Shown here: piece by piece, positions 7,161 to 15,981 of the stretch
Position numbering within the stretch: the stretch's first letter is position 1
Layout of the letters: each line of letters opens with the position of its first letter
Source: DAOUAT01 sp964551735
GTDB lineage: Bacteria > Chloroflexota > Anaerolineae > CG2-30-64-16
Direction of reading: 5' to 3'
DNA: 64,000 nt
NCBI GenBank assembly: GCA_964551735.1
Contig: CAZKEF010000005.1
Coordinates: forward strand, 1-64,000
Translations under genes and position numbers: made by a program
Notes under the pieces: model-generated
Told to the model about the DNA's origin: nothing
Seen by the model: the letters and a program-made list of their open reading frames with translations, nothing else
Databases searched by the model: none

Positions 7161-9230
7161 TCAGTTGATCTGCGCCAACACCTGGCCCATCTGGAGCGTC
7201 TCGTAGCCGCCCAGTGCTCGTACGCGCGCGGCGAAAGCTGGATCGCTGACGATCTCCAGCAGGGGAGCCAGGACGTCGCTCTCGTAAAACTGTGCCGGGA
7301 TTACCAGATCGTAGCGCTCGTGGTCCAGCGGCACGAAGTCCAGGTTCAGCGCCCTGGCAGCCGCCAGGATGCCCAGGCCACAGTCCGCCGCGCCTGATGC
7401 AACCGCGGCCGCCACTGCCAGGTGAGTGAACTCTTGCCGTTCGTACCCCTGGATCACCCGTGGGTTGATGCCGAGTTGGCGCAGACGGTAATCCAACAGC
7501 ACACGGGTGCCCGCCCCGCGTTGGCGGTTGATGAAAGCTACGTCGGGCCGGGTCAGGTCCGCCAGGTCGGTGATCCCCTTGGGATTGCCTCGGGGGACGA
7601 TGAGCCCTTGCTGCCGCTGCACGAAGCCGAGCAGGATCACGGGCACGCCGGGCAACAGCCGGCGAATGTGGCTCTCGTTGTAGTCGCCCGACGCCTCATC
7701 CAGTAGATGCGAGCCGGCCAGGTGGGCCTCGCCGCGCGCCAGGGCCAGCAGGCCGCCCAGGCTGCCCACATTGGCCGATGAAAGTCCCCGCCCCGGGTAG
7801 CGCTGCCCCAACTCGTCAGCCAGCAGATCCAGCGTCAGGTCGTGGCTGCCGATGGCGACGATGGTCCGCTGAATGGCTTCGATGGATTTAAACAGGCTGA
7901 CTGTGACCGTCGCGCCCGGCTCAAAGCCCTGTTCCCCCCTGGGGATGCGCACCAGGCCATCAGCGCGCACCAGCGACATCAGCACCCCGGAGCCGCCCGG
8001 CAAGGGCGTCGCCACCATACGGCCCCCCACCTGGCCCACGGTGACCCGCAAGAACTCCTCCTCCCCCTGCGGGCTGACCACTTTTCGGGTAAGGGTTGCT
8101 TCGATCGTCGGCCGCAGCGCAACCGGCTGCCCGAGCCAACGCGCGATCGTCGGCTTCACCAGTAGCTCGCACGTCATAGCGGCCGACACTGGGTAGCCCG
8201 GTAGCCCGATCACCGGTGCCCATCGTATCATCCGCCCCGTGCCACGCCCTTGTGTGCCTTTCGTCCCGCTGCCCGCGTCTCTCTCGTCTCCGCCAGATCC
8301 CTGCGTTTCCGCAGTTCCTCCAATTCCCTCTCCCACCCGAATCATTCCTAAAATGACCGGATGGCCCGGACGTATCGCGATGCCGTGCACGAGCAGTTCG
8401 CCCAGCTCCGCCACGATGTGCGCGGTGAAGTCCTCGGAACCGGCCGAAGATCCCGCGTTGACGATCACCAGGTCGTGCGTGGCCGAGGCTTCCAGCACCC
8501 GTTGGCGGATGGCTGCGTAATCATCGGACAGGGGCGCCAGGCGGTCGGGTTCGCCGCCCCATTCATGGATCATCGCAGCCAGCACCAGCGAGTTGTACTC
8601 GATGATGTCGCCGGGGTGGAGGTCGCTGCCGGGCGCGACCAGTTCGGTGCCGGTGGGTTGGATCGCGACGCGCGGCCGGCGACGCACTGTCACGCGCGCG
8701 TGGCCAGCGCCTGCGGCCGCGCCGATATCCTGGGGCCGCAGGCGGTGGTTTGCCGGCAGGATCAACTCGGTGGCCACCATATCCTCGCCCATTGGTCGCA
8801 CGTGCTGCCAGGGCGGCACGGATGCCAGGATTTCAATGGCCTTCATCGGGCCGTTGTCCCCCGGCGTCTCGTACTCCTGCACATCCTCCACCATGATCAC
8901 CGCGTTGGTGCCGGCCGGCAGCGGGTCGCCGGTATCCACATAGAACGCCCGCCGGCCGACGGCCAGTTGCAGCGGCTGCGTTTCACTGGCCCCATGCGTG
9001 TCATCGGCGCGCACTGCGTAGCCATCCATCGCTGAAGCATGATAGTGGGGCGAGGAGATACGTGCCCAGACCGGCTCGGCCGTGATGCGGCCCAAGGCAT
9101 CGGCCAGCGTGACGGGCTCCCCGAGCAAGGGATCGTTCAATCCGGCCGCAGCCAATGCGCTCCACCAGCGCGCCAATGCGTCGGCCAGTGGGATGTCTTC
9201 CAAGTACGGTGTGTGTGTGTGTTGACCCAT
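7161..9230 (-). CDS. MoeA-type molybdopterin molybdotransferase fused to a periplasmic-binding-protein-like domain
   Basis: About 689 residues. Residues 1-440 are MoeA-like (SPHYHASAMDGYAV, IEYNSLVLAAMI, GLPGYPVSA) and would insert molybdate or tungstate into molybdopterin. The C-terminal 230 residues (from about IQRTIVAIGSHDLTLDLL) match the PBP-like domain often fused to MoeA (VGSLGGLLALARGEAHLAG, RGAGTRVLLDY), which probably senses the oxyanion. ATG 9230 is preferred over 9284 because a -10 element at 9263-9268 would place transcription start downstream of 9284. A Gly/Thr/Arg-rich segment of about 37 residues (8232-8342) splits the conserved HPVILGM and APVIGLPGYP motifs and looks like inserted repeat DNA. 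Confidence 0.9.
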   Translation of the reverse strand: MGQHTHTPYLEDIPLADALARWWSALAAAGLNDPLLGEPVTLADALGRITAEPVWARISSPHYHASAMDGYAVRADDTHGASETQPLQLAVGRRAFYVDTGDPLPAGTNAVIMVEDVQEYETPGDNGPMKAIEILASVPPWQHVRPMGEDMVATELILPANHRLRPQDIGAAAGAGHARVTVRRRPRVAIQPTGTELVAPGSDLHPGDIIEYNSLVLAAMIHEWGGEPDRLAPLSDDYAAIRQRVLEASATHDLVIVNAGSSAGSEDFTAHIVAELGELLVHGIAIRPGHPVILGMIRVGEGIGGTAETQGSGGDERDAGSGTKGTQGRGTGRMIRWAPVIGLPGYPVSAAMTCELLVKPTIARWLGQPVALRPTIEATLTRKVVSPQGEEEFLRVTVGQVGGRMVATPLPGGSGVLMSLVRADGLVRIPRGEQGFEPGATVTVSLFKSIEAIQRTIVAIGSHDLTLDLLADELGQRYPGRGLSSANVGSLGGLLALARGEAHLAGSHLLDEASGDYNESHIRRLLPGVPVILLGFVQRQQGLIVPRGNPKGITDLADLTRPDVAFINRQRGAGTRVLLDYRLRQLGINPRVIQGYERQEFTHLAVAAAVASGAADCGLGILAAARALNLDFVPLDHERYDLVIPAQFYESDVLAPLLEIVSDPAFAARVRALGGYETLQMGQVLAQIN
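8232..8342. repeat. In-frame low-complexity insert in the moeA-like gene
   Basis: Short-period C/T-rich degenerate sequence encoding a Gly/Ser/Thr/Arg-rich stretch between two conserved MoeA motifs. It resembles the degenerate repeats found between genes elsewhere in this window. Confidence 0.55.
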
Positions 9231-9262
9231 GATGAAAGCTTTCCGGACGTGCATTTTGTTTG

Positions 9263-9271
9263 AGTATAGCA
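9263..9271 (-). promoter_or_regulatory. Extended -10 promoter of the moeA-like gene
   Basis: On the minus strand TGC is followed directly by TATACT, about 33 bp before ATG 9230. No clear -35 box. Confidence 0.5.
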
Positions 9272-9340
9272 CATTTGAGGTCAACCGGGCTATTTCTCAC
9301 CCCTTGAGCGCGATTCATATGTGCAGAGCAGCATACCTTG

Positions 9341-9349
9341 TGTTATAAT
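9341..9349 (+). promoter_or_regulatory. Extended -10 promoter of the HhH repeat protein
   Basis: TGT followed by a perfect TATAAT (9344-9349), about 70 bp before ATG 9418. No convincing -35 box. Confidence 0.55.
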
Positions 9350-9417
9350 GTGCTCCATTAGCGTCGGCATTGGCTCTCAAACACAATCTCAACCCTCTTG
9401 GAGAAAGGTGGTACCTT

Positions 9418-10636
9418 ATGCGCAGTCACCGTTTGGCACGCTTCGTGGCGATCCTGATCCTCCTGGCCGCGCTGCTGTATTTCTTGGTTGGCGTCATCGG
9501 CGCGATTTTCATTGAGCGTGGCGCTTTCAGCACTGGTTGGGGCCCTGGCTGGCGCGGCTGGCTCACCATCCCCTTGCTGGTCAGCACTTTCCTGAGCGCC
9601 GCTTCGCTGCTTCTGTTCGGGGCGGTGTTGTTCTTCTTGACTAAGATCGACGCGAACCTGTTTGCCGCACGCAAACAGCGCGCCAAGGCGCCGAAGCCGG
9701 CAGAGGAGGAAGTATCCGTCGTTGCGCCGGGTGTTGAACCATTGGCCGCAGCTGGTGCTGCTGTTGCGGCAGTGGTTCAGGGCGAATCCCCGAAAGCCGA
9801 TCTTGGAACCCCTCAGGTGGAGTTGCCGGAGGTCGAGCTGCCCCAGGTCGAGGTCGAGGCCCCGAAGGTNNNNNNNNNNNNNNNNNNNNNNNNNNNNNNN
9901 NNNNNNNNNNNNNNNNNNNNNNNNNNNNNNNNNNNNNNNNNNNNNNNNNNNNNNNNNNNNNNNNNNNNNGGTTGAGCTCGAAGGGCCCAAGGTGGAGTTG
10001 CCGGAGGTCGAGCTGCCCCAGGTCGAGGTCGAGGCCCCGAAGGTTGAGCTGGGCGCGGTGCTGCCCGAGGTTGAGCTCGAAGGGCCCAAGGTGGAGTTGC
10101 CGGAGGTCGAGCTGCCCCAGGTCAAGGTCGAGACCCAACGGACCGATGAAGTTGCATTGCTGCGCGCACAGCTTGCAGCGATGCAGGCACGCTTGGCCGA
10201 GTTGGAAGCTCCGGCCGTGCCTGAGTCACAGGTAGCTCGGCTGTCGGCAAGGGCTGAATTGCCGGATGTGGAACTCCCCCAGGTCGAGGCCGGGGTCAGT
10301 GGAAAGCTTCCCGGCGCCGATGAGGCGGCGCGCATTGCTGCAGAAATGGCCGCGCTCAAGCCGATCCGGCGGCGGACTGAGCCCGTGGCTGACGCGCCAC
10401 CGGCTGACACCCAGGTGACGCGGCTCTCGGCCGCAGCGCCAGAGGATGACCTGGAGGCCATCGCGGGCATCGGCCCGACCTATGCTCGACGGTTGCGTAA
10501 CCTCGGTATTACAACCTTCGCGGCCTTGGCGGCTGCCAGCGACGAGACGCTGGAACAAGTGGCGCGCGGCCTGGCCAGTCGCGTGGCTCGCGAAGACTGG
10601 CGCGGTCAGGCCGAGCAACTGAGTCAGCAAGGTTGA
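9418..10636 (+). CDS. Membrane-anchored protein with 33-residue acidic repeats and C-terminal HhH domain (interrupted by assembly gap)
   Basis: The N-terminus has two hydrophobic segments (VAILILLAALLYFLVGVIG; LTIPLLVSTFLSAASLLLF). From about residue 130 comes a tandem array rich in VELPEVELPQVEVEAPK, with a 99-bp (33-codon) period. It ends in a helix-hairpin-helix domain (DLEAIAGIGPTYARRLRNLG), as in DUF4332-type proteins. The array is broken by 100 N. The frame before and after differs by one because the N run is a placeholder; a true gap divisible by 3 restores one gene. The stiff, highly charged repeat could act as a spacer between membrane and nucleoid. Function is unknown. Confidence 0.8.
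9870..9969. other. Assembly gap, 100 N
   Basis: Placeholder gap exactly within the 99-bp repeat array; the real number of repeat units is unknown. Confidence 0.99.
9971..10132 (+). repeat. 99-bp coding tandem repeat
   Basis: Identical starts (GTTGAGCTCGAAGGGCCC) at 9971 and 10070, exactly 99 bp apart; partial units also lie before the N run (9811-9869). Copies are almost identical, explaining why the assembly broke here. Confidence 0.9.
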
Positions 10637-10713
10637 ACGCCTGATTGATGGTTCCGTGAATGGCCCAACGCTGTGATGCGCAAGGGGCCGAACGGAGCAG
10701 GTTCTGATGCTCC

Positions 10714-10748
10714 AAGGGGTGTGGCAGCTTCCCGCCACGCCCCTTTTC
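10714..10748 (+). terminator. Terminator of the HhH repeat protein
   Basis: Stem AAGGGGTGTGGC paired with a near-complement ending CCCCTTTT, 7-nt loop, T run. Confidence 0.7.
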
Positions 10749-10803
10749 TATCCCTCGCTGCACCAGAAACACCCCGTAAATAGCCGAAACACTCGTTTTG
10801 CGG

Positions 10804-10809
10804 TATAAT
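10804..10809 (+). promoter_or_regulatory. -10 element upstream of gyrA
   Basis: Perfect TATAAT 32 bp before the gyrA ATG; the -35 region is poor. Confidence 0.45.
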
Positions 10810-10841
10810 AAAATCATGTTACGTGCCTGCAAGGAACGGTT

Positions 10842-13487
10842 ATGAACAATCAGATCGAAGTCACCCCCAGCGCGCTGGGGATCGTCCGCCCTATCAGCAT
10901 CGAGGAAGAGATGCGCGGGGCCTATCTCGATTACGCAATGAGCGTCATCGTGGCGCGCGCGCTGCCCGACGCGCGCGATGGCCTCAAGCCGGTGCAGCGG
11001 CGCATCCTGTACGCCATGCACGATATGGGAATCCGCCCCGGCACGCCTTACAAGAAATCTGCCCGTATTGTCGGTGAGGTGCTGGGCAAGTATCACCCCC
11101 ATGGCGATTCGGCCGTCTACGACGCCATGGCCCGCATGGCCCAGGACTTCAGCCTGCGCTACCCGCTGGTGGACGGCCAGGGTAACTTCGGTTCGGTAGA
11201 TGGCGACGCACCTGCGGCCATGCGTTACACCGAGGCCCGCCTGGCGCGCCTCTCGGAACCGCTGCTGGCCGACATTGAAAAGGAAACAGTTGACTGGACC
11301 GACAACTTCGATGGCAGCTTGCAGGAGCCCGCGGTGCTGCCGGCCTTGCTGCCCAACCTGCTGCTGAACGGCAACAGTGGCATCGCGGTCGGCATGGCTA
11401 CCAACATCCCGCCGCACAACCTGGCCGAATTGTGCGGGGCCATCAGCTACCTTATTGACCGCTGGCACGACGCCGACGACATCAGCGTAGACGAGCTGAT
11501 GCAGTTCATTCATGGCCCCGACTTTCCTACCGGCGGCCTGGTGTTGGGCCGCGAGGAGATCAAGCTGGCCTACGGCACGGGCAAGGGCCGGCTCACCATG
11601 CGCGCCCGCACCCGGATCGAGGAGACGAGCGGTGGCCGGTATCGCATCCTGGTCACTGAAATCCCCTATCAGCTCAACAAGAGCACCATCTTGGAGCGCA
11701 TCGCCGAGTTGGTGCGCGAAAATCGGATCAACGACATCAGTGACCTGCGCGACGAGTCGGACCGGCGGGGCATGCGGGTGGTGATCGAGCTGAAACGCGG
11801 CGCCGCGCCGCGCAAGGTGCTCAACCAGCTCTTCAAGTACACGCCGTTGCAGAGCACCTTCGGCGTCAACATGCTGGCGCTGGTGGATGGTGAGCCGCGG
11901 CTTCTGAGCCTGAAGCGTTCGCTCCAGCTTTACGTGGATCACCGCGTCGAGGTCATCATCCGGCGCACCAACCATTTGCTGCGGGTCGCCCGTGAGCGCG
12001 CTCACATCTTGGAGGGGTTGCGCATCGCGCTTCAGTTCCTGGATGAGGTCATCCATATCATCCGCACGGCCGACAGCGCGGACGACGCCAAGACCAAACT
12101 GATAACCCGCTTCGACCTCAGCGAAAGGCAGGCGCAGGCGATCCTCGACATGCAGCTACGCCGCCTGGCCGCGTTGGAGCGCCAGAAGATCGAAGACGAG
12201 TACAACGCGCTGCTCGGCCAGATCGCCTATTACGAGGCTCTGTTGGCCGACCCCACGCGTATCCTAGCCCTCATCAAGGACGAAGTGCTAGGTCTGAAAG
12301 AGAAGTTTGCGGACGAGCGGCGCACCGAGATCGTGCCAGAAGCAGTCGAGAATTTCTCCGAGGAGGACCTGATCCGCCAGGAGCCGGTGCTGATCAGCGT
12401 GACCCAGGGCAGCTATATCAAGCGCACGCCGTTGGCGGCTTACCGTGCGCAACGCCGCGGCGGTCGCGGCGTGCAGGGTATGCGGACGAAAGACGAGGAT
12501 GAGGTGGTGGACCTCTTCTCGGCGCGCACCTTGGATCATGTCTTGTTTTTCACCAACCGGGGCCGTGTATACGGCTTGCGGGTCTTTACGTTGCCCGAGG
12601 CCGCGCGCGATGGCCGGGGCTTGCCGATGGTCAACTTCTTGAACCTGGCTGCAGAGGAGCGGGTCACGACCATGTTGGTGGTGCCCGATTTCGAGCAGGC
12701 TGAATATGTGACGCTGCTGACCCGCCGCGGCCGCATCAAGCGGATGAGGCTCGGCGAGTTCAGCGATGTGCGGCCCAGCGGCATTATCGCAATGAACCTG
12801 GAGCCGGGTGACGAGCTCGGCTGGGCGCGCGCTACTTTCGGCAAGCAGGATTTCATCCTCGTCACGGCCGGCGGCAAGGCATTGCGCTTCACCGAAGACG
12901 AGGTGCGGCCGATGGGCCGTACGGCTGCAGGTGTGCTTGCCATCGGGCTGCGCGAGGATGACAGCGTCGCGACCTTCGATGTGGTGGAGCCGGGCGGTGA
13001 CCTGCTGATCATCACCCAGAACGGTTATGGCAAACGCACGCCGCTGGCTGAGTACCCAAGCCATGGCCGCAACACCGGCGGTCAGTGGACCCTGGATCAT
13101 CGCCGGTTGGATGACACCGGCCGGATCGTGGCCGCGCGTGTGGTGCAGCCCGGCGATCAGATCACCATCATCACTGCTAACGGCATTGCCCTGCGCACGC
13201 CCGTCTCAGCCATCAGCCAGATGAGCCGCATGACCCGCGGGGTCCGCATTGTCACCCCGGACGGTGGCGATACCGTAGTGGCGATGGCGCGTTTGGCGGC
13301 CGCGGTGGAGGGGGACGAGATCAGGGATGGAGAAAAGTCAGCCAGGGGCCGAGGCCAGAAAGCAGCAACCGGGACAGAGAATGCCAACGAAGGCAAGATG
13401 GCATTTGAGGTCGGTGATGGAAACGGCGAGCCAGCCGCGGCCGAGCTGACAGCGTTTGGCGTCGGGGCATCTGATATAACGCAGTAG
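10842..13487 (+). CDS. gyrA: DNA gyrase subunit A
   Basis: 881 residues, type IIA topoisomerase A subunit, which cuts and rejoins DNA during negative supercoiling. The winged-helix/tower start is typical (DYAMSVIVARALPDARDG, YHPHGDSAVYD), and the catalytic Tyr is in AAMRYTEARL (about residue 128). The C-terminal beta-pinwheel contains a canonical GyrA box (QRRGGRG, about residue 543), needed for DNA wrapping, which marks this copy as the gyrase subunit rather than ParC. The last 60 residues (from about DEIRDGEKSARG) are low-complexity. A second A subunit lies at 41520-44975; no gyrB is in the window. Confidence 0.95.
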   Translation: MNNQIEVTPSALGIVRPISIEEEMRGAYLDYAMSVIVARALPDARDGLKPVQRRILYAMHDMGIRPGTPYKKSARIVGEVLGKYHPHGDSAVYDAMARMAQDFSLRYPLVDGQGNFGSVDGDAPAAMRYTEARLARLSEPLLADIEKETVDWTDNFDGSLQEPAVLPALLPNLLLNGNSGIAVGMATNIPPHNLAELCGAISYLIDRWHDADDISVDELMQFIHGPDFPTGGLVLGREEIKLAYGTGKGRLTMRARTRIEETSGGRYRILVTEIPYQLNKSTILERIAELVRENRINDISDLRDESDRRGMRVVIELKRGAAPRKVLNQLFKYTPLQSTFGVNMLALVDGEPRLLSLKRSLQLYVDHRVEVIIRRTNHLLRVARERAHILEGLRIALQFLDEVIHIIRTADSADDAKTKLITRFDLSERQAQAILDMQLRRLAALERQKIEDEYNALLGQIAYYEALLADPTRILALIKDEVLGLKEKFADERRTEIVPEAVENFSEEDLIRQEPVLISVTQGSYIKRTPLAAYRAQRRGGRGVQGMRTKDEDEVVDLFSARTLDHVLFFTNRGRVYGLRVFTLPEAARDGRGLPMVNFLNLAAEERVTTMLVVPDFEQAEYVTLLTRRGRIKRMRLGEFSDVRPSGIIAMNLEPGDELGWARATFGKQDFILVTAGGKALRFTEDEVRPMGRTAAGVLAIGLREDDSVATFDVVEPGGDLLIITQNGYGKRTPLAEYPSHGRNTGGQWTLDHRRLDDTGRIVAARVVQPGDQITIITANGIALRTPVSAISQMSRMTRGVRIVTPDGGDTVVAMARLAAAVEGDEIRDGEKSARGRGQKAATGTENANEGKMAFEVGDGNGEPAAAELTAFGVGASDITQ

Positions 13488-13566
13488 TTGATCGGATAGA
13501 TGCGAGGCAGCGATGCGCGTTTGTTCGCATGATGGCCTCACGGAACACGCACCACGGGAGTGTCCC

Positions 13567-14952
13567 ATGTCCCTAGCCAGCCTCCTGCGCCGCGGCGTGG
13601 GCCTGCAACTGGAGATCCTGACCGAGCGCTCGGCCGTCCGGCTGGCTGAGACGATGGTCGCGTTCGCCAACGGCGATGGCGGCGCGGTGCTGCTCGGCGT
13701 TGATCCGGCAGGTCATATCACAGGCGATTTGACTTTGGATGACGCTGAGGGCCTGCTGCGTGCGGCGCTGAGCCAGACTCGGCCGCTGGTGCGCACCGAG
13801 TGGCAGCAGTTCGAGGATCGCGATGGGGTGGCGGTGGCCATCGTCGCGCCGCGCAGCACTCAGCTCCATTCGCTGGCTGACGGCCGCGTGCTGGTGCGGA
13901 CCCATGCCGGGAACGAGCCGCTGGATGGCGCGAAGATCAGCCACCTGGCCGCCACCAAGGCCAGCGGCGATTACGAGATGGAAACCGTCCCCGGCGCTGC
14001 GCGCGATGACCTGGATCAGGAGGTGATCGGCGACTACTTGCATCGCCGCACCGCGCGGCTGGGCCGCGATTTGGGCCAGACCGAGACGGAGCTGCTGCAA
14101 GCCGTGGGCGCGTTGAACCCGGCGGGCGAGGTGACAGTTGCCGGCTTGCTGCTGTTCGGCAGAGACCCGCAGTTTTTCATCCCCCAGAGCGGTTTGGTCT
14201 ATGTGCGCTTTGCAGGTACGGCCCCGCGCGGGCCGGGCGGCCTGCCTGGCTATATCCGCCGCGAGGAGATCAACGGCGCGCTGGCGCGGGTCATCGAAAA
14301 GGCTTGGGCCATCTTGCTGACTGAGCTCCGCGGTGAGGCGGTAGTGCGCGGGCTGAAGCGGGAGGACCGCCACGTCTACCCTCAGTTCGCCGTGCGCGAG
14401 GCGCTGGTCAACGCGGTCTGCCACCGCGATTACCGCCTCACCGGCAAACGGGTGGAGATCCGCCAGTTCGACGACCGGCTAGAGATCAGCAGCCCCGGCG
14501 GCCTGCCCGGCTACATCACCCTGGATAACATCGTCGAGGAGCACTTCTCGCGCAACCCGCGGCTGGTAAACGGCCTGTTCGAGTGGGGCTACATTGAGCA
14601 GCTTGGCTTGGGCATTGACCGCATGATCGAGGAGATGGTGCAGGGCGGTCACCCTTCGCCGGAGTTCAAGCCGACGCCGTTCTCATTCACGGTGGTGCTG
14701 CGTCGCGGCAGCGGCATACCGCAGCCCCGCGCCGTGCCCGAATGGGCTACCGGCCTCAATGAGCGCCAGATTCAGGCCATCCAATATCTGCAGCGCTATG
14801 GCCGCATTACCAATCGCGAATACCACGAGCTTTGCCCCGCCGTCACACCCGAGACGCTCCGCCTTGACCTGGCGGATCTGGTGGATAAGGGGCTGGTGAT
14901 GAAGATGGGGGACAAAAAGGGTACATCCTACGTGCTGAAGTTGAACGAATAA
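13567..14952 (+). CDS. AlbA_2/Schlafen-domain ATP-binding transcriptional regulator
   Basis: About 461 residues. The N-terminal AlbA_2 (divergent AAA/Schlafen) domain (LAETMVAFANGDGGAVLLGV) is followed by a GHKL-like ATPase region (FAVREALVNAVCHRDY, SSPGGLPG, GLGIDRMIEEM) and a C-terminal winged helix (RYGRITNREYHEL, DLADLVDKGLVMK). This layout is found in the RecG-like putative transcriptional regulator family. ATG 13567 is chosen because similarity starts there; GTG-free upstream codons look non-coding. Just behind the stop codon lie two palindromes containing AATAACCCAAA, possible binding sites. It is 79 bp after gyrA, same strand. Confidence 0.85.
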   Translation: MSLASLLRRGVGLQLEILTERSAVRLAETMVAFANGDGGAVLLGVDPAGHITGDLTLDDAEGLLRAALSQTRPLVRTEWQQFEDRDGVAVAIVAPRSTQLHSLADGRVLVRTHAGNEPLDGAKISHLAATKASGDYEMETVPGAARDDLDQEVIGDYLHRRTARLGRDLGQTETELLQAVGALNPAGEVTVAGLLLFGRDPQFFIPQSGLVYVRFAGTAPRGPGGLPGYIRREEINGALARVIEKAWAILLTELRGEAVVRGLKREDRHVYPQFAVREALVNAVCHRDYRLTGKRVEIRQFDDRLEISSPGGLPGYITLDNIVEEHFSRNPRLVNGLFEWGYIEQLGLGIDRMIEEMVQGGHPSPEFKPTPFSFTVVLRRGSGIPQPRAVPEWATGLNERQIQAIQYLQRYGRITNREYHELCPAVTPETLRLDLADLVDKGLVMKMGDKKGTSYVLKLNE

Positions 14953-14960
14953 CCCAACAA

Positions 14961-14986
14961 GATAACCCAAATACATTTGGGTTATC
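14961..14986. promoter_or_regulatory. Perfect palindrome, operator-like
   Basis: 12-bp arms GATAACCCAAAT and its complement around a 2-bp centre. Not followed by a T run, so more like an operator than a terminator. Confidence 0.55.
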
Positions 14987-15026
14987 TTGGGATAAATGTG
15001 TCGCAATCTGCTGGATTGCATCAGCA

Positions 15027-15063
15027 AATAACCCAAATGATTTCCCAAATCGTTTGGGTTATT
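15027..15063. promoter_or_regulatory. Second palindrome with the same half-site
   Basis: 11-bp arms AATAACCCAAA/TTTGGGTTATT separated by 15 bp. A small hairpin (GCAATC/GATTGC, 15003-15019) lies between the two palindromes. The motif AATAACCCAA also overlaps the preceding stop codon. Confidence 0.5.
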
Positions 15064-15089
15064 CTGTCTTGCGAGCCAGGAAAAGTCCG

Positions 15090-15149
15090 GAATCGAGGCT
15101 TAAGCCGGTCATTTACGTCGGCCACGCAACCGGCTAAAGCCTCGATTTC
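15090..15149. repeat. Dispersed inverted repeat, family B (copy 1)
   Basis: 19-bp arms (AATCGAGGCTTAAGCCGGT and complement, one mismatch) around about 19 bp. Related copies are at 16966, 19093, 31770 (half) and 36957. Lies between convergent genes and may also stop transcription. Confidence 0.8.
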
Positions 15150-15162
15150 AGAATCGCAGAGG

Positions 15163-15981
15163 CTACTCTTGTTGCAGCCGTTCGTTCTGCCAAAGCGCCT
15201 GCGCCACCGGCGCCTTGACGCCAATGAGCCGGCGAAGGGCGGCGGTAAACCGATCCGGCCGGCCGGTGGTGAAGAAAAGGTGCTCGGCAGCGTCCCCCAG
15301 GTCTGCCAGGCTGCCGCGCTGCGCCAGCACGCGGCTCACCTGCCGGGCGACCGCAGGCGCGGGGTCAATGATCTCGACGCGCGGGCCGGCGACCTCCTCG
15401 ATTACCGGCCGCAGGAAGGGATAGTGGGTGCAGCCCAATACCAGCATGTCTATGCCGTTCGCCAGCAGCGGCTCCAGATAGCCAGCCACTGCCGCGCGCG
15501 TCCGCGGGGAGTCCAGCGCGCCGGCCTCCACCAGCCGCACCAGGTCGGGACACACCTGCGTGTGCACCACCACGTCGGTCGCAAAGCGATCCAACAGGCT
15601 GGAGAAGAGCTCGCCCTGGAACGTGGCCGCGGTGGCGATAACCCCGATGTGCCGCGTGCGGGTGCGCTCGGCCGCGGGCTTCACGGCCGGCTCCATGCCC
15701 ACGAACGGCACATCAGGCCTCTGGCGGCGCAGCCAATGCAGCGCCGCGGCCGAAGCCGTGTTGCATGCCACCACGATCACCGAGGCGCCTTGGGCCAACA
15801 GGAAGTCGCTGATCCCTCTGGCCAGCCGCCGGATCTCCGCCAAGTCACGCTGGCCGTAGGGCGCGTTGGCCTGGTCGGCCAGGTAGACGATGGGCTGGCC
15901 CGGAAGCTGGGTCAGCAGCTCGCGCACCACCGACAGCCCGCCGACACCGGAGTCGAAGACGCCGATCGTGCTACCTGCCAT
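15163..15981 (-). CDS. murI: Glutamate racemase
   Basis: 272 residues, converts L-glutamate to D-glutamate for peptidoglycan. The two catalytic Cys are in VVACNTASAAAL (about 75) and VLGCTHYPFL (about 184), and the N-terminus has the classic GVFDSGVGGLSVV. The start overlaps the end of the upstream amidotransferase gene by 11 bp, so the two are cotranscribed. Length is normal. Confidence 0.96.
   Translation of the reverse strand: MAGSTIGVFDSGVGGLSVVRELLTQLPGQPIVYLADQANAPYGQRDLAEIRRLARGISDFLLAQGASVIVVACNTASAAALHWLRRQRPDVPFVGMEPAVKPAAERTRTRHIGVIATAATFQGELFSSLLDRFATDVVVHTQVCPDLVRLVEAGALDSPRTRAAVAGYLEPLLANGIDMLVLGCTHYPFLRPVIEEVAGPRVEIIDPAPAVARQVSRVLAQRGSLADLGDAAEHLFFTTGRPDRFTAALRRLIGVKAPVAQALWQNERLQQE

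Noticed and set aside
9971..10132. CRISPR array
   Set aside because: The repeat is a direct 99-bp coding tandem with no spacers, and no cas gene is present.
10509..12056. Long minus-strand frame opposite gyrA
   Set aside because: It mirrors gyrA codon periodicity, has Arg/His/Gln-heavy composition and no start signal.
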